Source: Thiocystis violacea
Lineage (GTDB): Bacteria; Pseudomonadota; Gammaproteobacteria; Chromatiales; Chromatiaceae
Direction of reading: 5' to 3'
NCBI RefSeq assembly: GCF_016583575.1
Contig: NZ_NRRG01000005.1
Span: 1-64,000 of the forward strand
Length of the DNA stretch: 64,000 nucleotides
Within the stretch, counting starts at the first letter, position 1. The number at the start of each line of letters is the position of its first letter. The position numbers were made by a program, and so were the translations under genes. Of this stretch, positions 60,049-64,000 are shown in pieces. The notes under the pieces were generated by a model, which saw only the letters and a list, made by a program, of their open reading frames with translations, had not been told where the DNA came from and ran no database searches.

Positions 60049-60363
60049 ATGTTCAAACTGACAGCAGCAGCCGCGGAACAGGTTCTCAAGGCGGCCAGGC
60101 AGGGCGGCACCGAGGGGTTATCCCTGCGACTGGCCGCCGCCCAGAACCCGGACGGAAGCATCGATTACCGCATGGGGTTCGATGAGCTGACCGAGGACGA
60201 TATCCGGATGAACTGCGAAGGTGTCGATGTGATCATGGCGCCGGAACAGGTTCCGCTCCTCAATCAGGCGACCATGGATTACGTGGAACTCGAGCCTGGC
60301 CAATTTCATTTCATCTTCCTGAATCCGCGGGATCCGACCTACGCGCCGCCGATCGAGGGTTGA
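60049..60363 (+). CDS. dsrR: DsrR, A-type Fe-S carrier-like protein
   Basis: The 104-residue protein has the IscA/HesB fold pattern (FKLTAAAAEQVLKAARQGG, LSLRLAAAQNPDG, GVDVIMAPEQVPLLNQATMDYVEL). The three conserved cluster-binding Cys are absent; the C-terminal CGC region is NPRDP. In A. vinosum DsrR affects DsrAB levels after transcription. A 70-base gap separates it from dsrN. Confidence 0.93.
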   Translation: MFKLTAAAAEQVLKAARQGGTEGLSLRLAAAQNPDGSIDYRMGFDELTEDDIRMNCEGVDVIMAPEQVPLLNQATMDYVELEPGQFHFIFLNPRDPTYAPPIEG

Positions 60364-60402
60364 TCCCGGCCCCAAGGCGCATCCCGAGATCCGCGCGCTC
60401 CC

Positions 60403-61512
60403 ATGGACCTCAGTCACGAGGACAGTCTTCGGCTCAACGTCCTGCTCGCCAACAAGCCGCTGGCGATCCGCATCGACGAGAGCCGCTTGCTCGTCCAGGG
60501 CTTGACGACCCAGGGCGAATCGACCGTCCGACTCAATCCCGGCGCCCGCCCGGAACCCTACCTGCGCCGGGTGCGTGAACTCATCTCCGGGCATGTCCTG
60601 GGATCACCCGGAGGCTATCCGGTCTATCTGAAACGCTGGACCCGCATGGGCCAGATGCGTGACGAAAGTCTGGCGCAATTGCTGTTGCTCGGCGAGCCCG
60701 AGGCGGTGGTCGCCGCCGTCGGTTCGCCCGGCCTCACGGACGAACTGGCGCGACGCGCCTGGTGGGCCATGGAGGAGGCCGGCAATGCCCGTCGCATGCT
60801 GGGCCATCCAGCGATCCAGCAGGGCCGCATGGGGCCGATCCTGGCCGACTACCTGGTCGAGTATCTGCCGTTCGAGACCGAGCACGAGGCGGTGATGGAC
60901 ACGGTTCGGCTGGTCCTGCGACCGGGTCTGCTGGACGCGCGACGCCGGCTCGATCTGTGGCGCAAATCCGCTCGCAAGCCGACCTACCTGGTCGGCTTCC
61001 TGCGCGCCCTTCCGGACGATCTGCCCGAGCCGGCCCAGCCCCGCGAACTGGATACGTCGGTTCGCGACCTGGCGCGGGTCGGCCATCCCTACGCCGCCTT
61101 GCTTGAACGTGTCCATCGTGGAACCGGGCAGGCGTTCCTCAAGACCGCCGCGACGGTTCTGGCCAAGCCGCCCAGTCAGGATGTCGTCATCGCCATGCTC
61201 GATTGTCTGCGGGATTATTTCGCTGTCCTGCGCCCGGAGGGTGATCCGGATCTGACGCTTGAAGCCCTGATCGCCGACGCCGAGACCTTCGTGTCACCGG
61301 CCGGCCGCGATCCAGGGCTGATCGAGCTGGCGCGGAGATCCCCGAGCCAGATCCCGGATATCGCCGCCATGCGGTTCCTCTCGGGACTCGGCTACGGGCT
61401 GATCCGTCCCCTGCTGCGCGACCCCACCACGCAGGGGAGTCTCATGCGTCGCAAGCTCTCGCCCATCATCGATCCGATCCAGGAACGTCTCGACCAGTTA
61501 CGCCGTGCCTGA
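60403..61512 (+). CDS. dsrS: DsrS, soluble protein of unknown function
   Basis: The 369-residue protein begins MDLSHEDSLRLNVLLANKPLAIRIDESRLLVQGL and is predicted soluble and mainly helical. It has no signal peptide and no cofactor motif. It is the conserved last gene of the operon; its role is not established in the family. It is 39 bases after dsrR. No clear terminator was found after it. Confidence 0.9.
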   Translation: MDLSHEDSLRLNVLLANKPLAIRIDESRLLVQGLTTQGESTVRLNPGARPEPYLRRVRELISGHVLGSPGGYPVYLKRWTRMGQMRDESLAQLLLLGEPEAVVAAVGSPGLTDELARRAWWAMEEAGNARRMLGHPAIQQGRMGPILADYLVEYLPFETEHEAVMDTVRLVLRPGLLDARRRLDLWRKSARKPTYLVGFLRALPDDLPEPAQPRELDTSVRDLARVGHPYAALLERVHRGTGQAFLKTAATVLAKPPSQDVVIAMLDCLRDYFAVLRPEGDPDLTLEALIADAETFVSPAGRDPGLIELARRSPSQIPDIAAMRFLSGLGYGLIRPLLRDPTTQGSLMRRKLSPIIDPIQERLDQLRRA

Positions 61513-61660
61513 AATCCTCGGGCTGAGTCGACCCTGGCTCACGGATTGCATTTAGTCTCCTCGAAAACTCCATTCACTCCAGAATGACCGATGTTCGACT
61601 CGGCCGGCCGAGGCTTCGGAGTCGAAGGATCACGAACCGGATAGTCGCGAGGAACTGGCC

Positions 61661-62455
61661 ATGAGCAGTCTGCTGAACAGCGTTACCAATGCGGCCTCGA
61701 TGGTGAGCGGATTGACCGGGACTGGCGCCAGGCAACGCCAGGATCCAACCGAAACCATCGCGCGGGTCTTCTCCAATCTCGATACCGAGGGCAAGGGTTA
61801 TCTCGAAGCGGCCGATTTCGAGACGGCGTTCGAGAAGCTCGGCGTCGGCGACACGGGTACCTCCGACGAAAACTTGACGCTTGTCGATGCCGACAGGGTC
61901 ATTTCCGCGCTCGATCAGGATGGCGACGGCAAGGTCACCACCGAGGATCTGTCCCAGGGCTTGCGGGCGATCACCGACAGTGTCGGTTTCCTGCAAGGCC
62001 GACTGGGGACGGAAGGTCTCGAGGCCATGGGCGCGATGCCTCCGCCACCTCCGCCGCCGCCAGGTGAGCAGGCCGGATTCACCGAGGAGGAATTGACCAG
62101 CCAACTGGCCGCCCTGACCGAATCCGACGAGGCGAGCGAAACCGATGCCTATGGCAGCGATCTGCTGGCCAATATCCTCGCCCAGTTCGACACGGCGGAC
62201 GCGGATGGTGACGGGCGGATCAGTGGCGTGGAGGCCATGTCGTTCGCCCAAACCCTCGGAGACGCGGACCCAGGGTCGAACGAGGAGGGCGAGGCGGATG
62301 GGACGACCACGAGCACCGCCGGTTCCCAAGGCGCCAACGCGGATCGAGCGACCGCCGATCTCCTGGTGATGCGCCGCATCATGCAATTGATGGACGCCTA
62401 CGACTCGCCCTATCAAACCAGCGACACGGGCGAGTCGCTCTCGGTGAGCGCCTGA
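61661..62455 (+). CDS. EF-hand calcium-binding protein
   Basis: The 264-residue protein has at least two canonical EF-hand loops (DQDGDGKVTTEDL near residue 86, DADGDGRISGVEA near 184) and a degenerate third (DTEGKGYLEAADF near 43). A Pro-rich stretch of eight prolines lies at about 126-135. No signal peptide is obvious; the opening SSLLNSVTNAASMVSGLTG suggests a helical or surface-associated N-terminus. Family members named XopAW-like are known. It lies alone downstream of the dsr operon, and its function is unknown. Confidence 0.8.
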   Translation: MSSLLNSVTNAASMVSGLTGTGARQRQDPTETIARVFSNLDTEGKGYLEAADFETAFEKLGVGDTGTSDENLTLVDADRVISALDQDGDGKVTTEDLSQGLRAITDSVGFLQGRLGTEGLEAMGAMPPPPPPPPGEQAGFTEEELTSQLAALTESDEASETDAYGSDLLANILAQFDTADADGDGRISGVEAMSFAQTLGDADPGSNEEGEADGTTTSTAGSQGANADRATADLLVMRRIMQLMDAYDSPYQTSDTGESLSVSA

Positions 62456-62550
62456 GACTGGACAGGATCATCAGGGTGAGTCAGGATTTAAAGCATGAAA
62501 AACAATGGGTTTCGACTGCTGGTGATGAGGCGTACCGGCCATCGCCCGTA

Positions 62551-62580
62551 GGATGGGCAGAGCGAGAGCGATGCCCATCC
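62551..62580. repeat. REP-like palindrome
   Basis: GGATGGGC and GCCCATCC are perfect 8-bp arms around a 14-base centre with AGAGCGAGAGCGAT. It resembles dispersed GTAGGATGGGC-type repeats of proteobacteria, which RAYT proteins may mobilise. It lies just before ychJ. Confidence 0.6.
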
Positions 62581-62612
62581 TGTACGCTCCGAGGCTCAAG
62601 AGACAAAACGCC

Positions 62613-63002
62613 ATGTCCAGTACAGACTGTCCCTGCGGCTCCGGCCGTTCCTATGCGGATTGCTGCGGTCCCTCCATCGCCGGGACCGTCCGGCCCGAGA
62701 CCGCCCTGTCCCTGATGCGCTCGCGCTACACGGCCTTCGCCATGAATGACATCGACTATCTCCGGGCGACCTGGCATCCCGGTACCCGCCCGACGGATTT
62801 TGCCCCGGACGCCTCGACCAAGTGGATCGGGCTCAAGATCCTGGCGACGGATGCCGGAGGTCCGGGGGATAGCGAGGGGCGCGTCGAGTTCATCGCCCGA
62901 TACAAGATTCAGGGCCGCGCCCATCGCCTCCACGAGCGTAGCCGTTTCGTGCGTGACGCTGGGCGCTGGTGCTACCTGGATGGCGATCCGAACCCGGTCT
63001 GA
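62613..63002 (+). CDS. YchJ-like protein with SEC-C zinc-binding motif
   Basis: The 129-residue protein starts MSSTDCPCGSGRSYADCCGPS, the N-terminal SEC-C motif that binds zinc. TALSLMRSRYTAFAMNDIDYLRATWHPGTRP and the C-terminal VEFIARYKIQGRAHRLHERSRFVRDAGRWCYLDG follow, matching UPF0225/YchJ. Its function is unknown. The usual second C-terminal SEC-C motif is not present. It is a single gene after a REP-like repeat. Confidence 0.9.
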   Translation: MSSTDCPCGSGRSYADCCGPSIAGTVRPETALSLMRSRYTAFAMNDIDYLRATWHPGTRPTDFAPDASTKWIGLKILATDAGGPGDSEGRVEFIARYKIQGRAHRLHERSRFVRDAGRWCYLDGDPNPV

Positions 63003-63103
63003 ATCCGCCTGGCTGGCCACGCCAAAAGGGCCAGGCTTTATGCCCGCGCCAGTCGCAATCCGGTGGTCTCAACGGCTCACAGCTTCGGCTCTCTCGGGAG
63101 CTG

Positions 63104-64000
63104 TCAGGAATGCCTAAAGAGCCGTTTCAGTTCGTTGGCCATTCTTGGACTTAAAAGCTTCACCAACTCCGCATTGTATGAGGCATTGCACGGAACGCCT
63201 TTTGAACTCAGATCCGGGAATTTAATGCTTGGATCGGGTTTGTTGTTCTGCTCTCTGGATGGATCCATGCTGACAACCGATATGGGAGGTGCGCCTTCGG
63301 CAAGGCGCATGGAACGGTAATTGGGATTATTTACCGTAATATCGTTCTTGGTGATCTGCTGCACCGCGATCGCATACTCGCGCGATGTCGCGGCGGGCGT
63401 GCCGATTTGAACCGCTGGGTCGACGTTGGTTGTCACAATGGAGATGCTATAGTCTCTGTTGAGATAAATCTCGAACGTGCGAAATTGTTGAGGCCAGTCT
63501 CTTAATGATGATGTTTCAACCTGCCAGAAGCCTTTCCATGGCGCATTTTTCGGATCGGGAGAGACAAAGGCCTTGACGGTATTCATATGCCGATGTCCCG
63601 CCATCCACATCAGCAGATTCGGTGTGTTTTGAAGTGTCTTGATCAAAGTGGCGATGTCCACGGCGTTCTCCCAGGCGTCATAACCATCCACTTTCTCATC
63701 CCACCACTCCGTCTCCGAACCGATGGCCGATACCCCGATGGGGACATGGGCGGCGATGATCATTAACTGATTATTGTCCTGTCCCGCCTGAAGCTCGGCT
63801 TGAAGCCATTCCCATCGAAGCGCATCAAGATAACCATGCCCATGGATATCCTTGGAGCCGTCTTCTTCTGACTGGGTGTCGTCAAGCACAATCACCTTGA
63901 GTGGCACATCGTCTTTTGGCATGAAGCTATAACAGGCGAAGCCAGGGTCTCGGGCGGCATAGCTTGGGTCGATCAGCTTGAAACCGTATCCATCCGGACT
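63104..64000 (-). CDS. Metallophosphoesterase, C-terminal part (cut by window end)
   Basis: The reading frame is open from the window end (SPDGYGFKLIDPSYAARDPGFACYSF before MPKDDVPLK) to the stop, at least 298 residues. VIVLDDTQSEEDGSKDIHGHGYLD, LMIIAAHVPIG and MAGHRHMNTVKAF give the His-containing metal sites of the calcineurin-like family. It resembles the RPA4764-type metallophosphoesterases, usually secreted. The N-terminal metal-site motifs (DxH, GD) lie outside the window. Confidence 0.8.
   Translation of the reverse strand, partial: SPDGYGFKLIDPSYAARDPGFACYSFMPKDDVPLKVIVLDDTQSEEDGSKDIHGHGYLDALRWEWLQAELQAGQDNNQLMIIAAHVPIGVSAIGSETEWWDEKVDGYDAWENAVDIATLIKTLQNTPNLLMWMAGHRHMNTVKAFVSPDPKNAPWKGFWQVETSSLRDWPQQFRTFEIYLNRDYSISIVTTNVDPAVQIGTPAATSREYAIAVQQITKNDITVNNPNYRSMRLAEGAPPISVVSMDPSREQNNKPDPSIKFPDLSSKGVPCNASYNAELVKLLSPRMANELKRLFRHS

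Overview
The window comes from a GC-rich gammaproteobacterial purple sulfur bacterium of the Chromatiaceae (Allochromatium/Thiocystis type). The strongest evidence is a complete sulfur-oxidation operon, dsrABEFHCMKLJOPNRS (47513-61512), in the gene order known from Allochromatium vinosum. A full sdhCDAB operon, periplasmic c-type haem and Tat-dependent Fe-S proteins, alpha-carbonic anhydrase and MobA fit the same assignment.

Layout. 1-4276: a two-module AAA+ ATPase, apparently frameshifted, with two small partners, divergent from a WYL-domain regulator. 4280-10139: a decayed glycosyltransferase copy, a histidine acid phosphatase with unusual active-site residues and a probable AUU start, then an overlapping operon of GT2 transferase, ArnT-like transferase and PAP2 phosphatase for envelope glycolipid work. 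10172-12651: a diguanylate cyclase paired with a solute-binding protein. 12803-17799: sdhCDAB-sdhE-ygfX and galE. 17928-21172: two mosaic tandem AAA/PD-(D/E)XK paralogues. 21203-28937: a PhoPQ-type two-component system, PepSY protein, DegQ protease, pectinacetylesterase-like enzyme, Hsp20, MobA and carbonic anhydrase. 29056-35116: HrpB helicase, a REP-type Y1 transposase coupled to a cupin, a flavin reductase-like protein and pyruvate kinase.

35198-44190: a tRNA-Val(CAC) gene followed by an integrative element of about 9 kb, resembling a phage satellite. It carries a frameshifted tyrosine integrase, AlpA, a prim-pol/DUF3987 replication protein broken by one amber codon, a Mor-like activator and a ribbon-helix-helix-like protein. 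It looks replicatively disabled.

44355-47066: a four-gene operon divergent from dsr, encoding an Fe(II)/2-oxoglutarate dioxygenase-like protein, two unknown proteins and an orphan Cas6/Cmx6-type protein. No CRISPR array and no other cas gene is visible. This is the best candidate in the window for an undescribed system.

47513-61512: the dsr operon. DsrEFH relays sulfur to DsrC, DsrAB oxidises it to sulfite, DsrL links the reaction to NAD(P)H, DsrMKJOP connects to the quinone pool, DsrN amidates sirohaem, and DsrR and DsrS are accessory. 61513-64000: an EF-hand protein, a REP-like palindrome, a YchJ/SEC-C protein and a metallophosphoesterase cut by the window end. All calls were made by reading the sequence, without database searches.
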